A DNA stretch of 5,440 bases from Betaproteobacteria bacterium RIFCSPLOWO2_02_FULL_62_17 (GTDB taxonomy: Bacteria; Pseudomonadota; Gammaproteobacteria; Burkholderiales; SG8-39): contig MEQV01000037.1 in the NCBI GenBank assembly GCA_001770355.1, positions 1 through 5,440 of the forward strand. The letters run 5' to 3'. The translations under genes and the position numbers were made by a program. The first letter of the stretch is position 1. Every line of letters begins with the position of its first letter. Shown in pieces: positions 5,304-5,440 of this stretch. Under the pieces are notes generated by a model that was not told the origin of the DNA, ran no database searches, and saw only the letters and a program-made list of their open reading frames with translations.

Positions 5304-5440
5304 TTATCGCCGAGCGGCTTTGACGCCGAAGTAGACCAGCGTGCCCAGACCAACGAACGGGAGGGCAAGCATGTAGGCCAAGCCTATGAACGGGGCGGCG
5401 AGGAACAGCGCGACGTTCCTGAGGTAGCGCGCGATTGCGG
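5304..5440 (-). CDS. Small hydrophobic membrane protein of unknown function, C-terminal part (5' end outside window)
   Basis: On the minus strand a frame enters at the right edge (first full codon ends at 5438) and stops at TAA, the complement of 5304-5306. It gives 44 visible residues beginning AIARYLRNVALFLAAPFIGL. Residues 9 to about 39 are almost entirely hydrophobic, with Pro and Gly in the middle (APFIGLAYMLALPFVGLGTL), and the chain ends with the basic FGVKAARR. This suggests one long or two short membrane segments with the basic C-terminus in the cytoplasm. The other two frames of this strand are less protein-like: one has an early stop and the other is Arg/Pro-rich. The gene converges on the operon and shares its terminator. 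I do not recognise the family. The only Met in view is internal, so the start is probably outside the window. Confidence 0.7.
   Translation of the reverse strand, partial: AIARYLRNVALFLAAPFIGLAYMLALPFVGLGTLVYFGVKAARR

Overview
The window is a conserved bacterial translation operon read left to right. In order it holds the end of infC (initiation factor IF-3), rpmI (ribosomal protein L35), rplT (L20), pheS and pheT (the two subunits of phenylalanyl-tRNA synthetase), ihfA (integration host factor alpha) and a short MerR-type regulator. A converging gene on the minus strand enters at the right edge. This gene order is known from beta- and gammaproteobacteria. The L35 start (MPKMKTKSAAKKRF), the L20 sequence and the IHF-alpha C-terminus (TFHASQKLK) look most like betaproteobacterial versions from memory. 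The DNA is GC-rich with strong GC preference at third codon positions. I would call it a betaproteobacterium, without naming a genus.

Layout. infC enters at base 1 already inside its C-terminal domain and stops at 276. The next 176 bases carry no gene but are strikingly structured: three successive inverted repeats (301-335, 347-370, 377-433) lead up to the rpmI ribosome-binding site at 440-445. rpmI (453-650) and rplT (706-1065) follow. A 54-base spacer before pheS holds two partly overlapping inverted repeats, one of which covers the region just upstream of the pheS start. pheS (1120-2136) and pheT (2142-4556) are 5 bases apart and probably translationally coupled. ihfA (4566-4874) follows after 9 bases, and the MerR-like gene (4849-5244) overlaps its end by 26 bases. 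A compact hairpin at 5268-5283 separates the operon from the minus-strand gene (stop at 5304-5306, running off the right edge), whose visible part is a hydrophobic, membrane-type C-terminus.

How it works together. IF-3, L35, L20 and PheRS all serve translation. In E. coli, L20 represses translation of rpmI-rplT by binding RNA structures upstream of rpmI, so the structured infC-rpmI spacer is the obvious place for a comparable control here, though its shape must be tested. ihfA rides at the end of the unit as in enterics. All proteins are full length apart from the edge-truncated ones, with expected motifs intact. I see no insertion sequence, CRISPR array, tRNA, rRNA or phage-like material. 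This is a housekeeping region; I found no new enzyme system. The points worth a second look are non-coding: the infC-rpmI spacer, the pheS leader and the shared terminator. The small minus-strand membrane protein is the only gene of unknown function.
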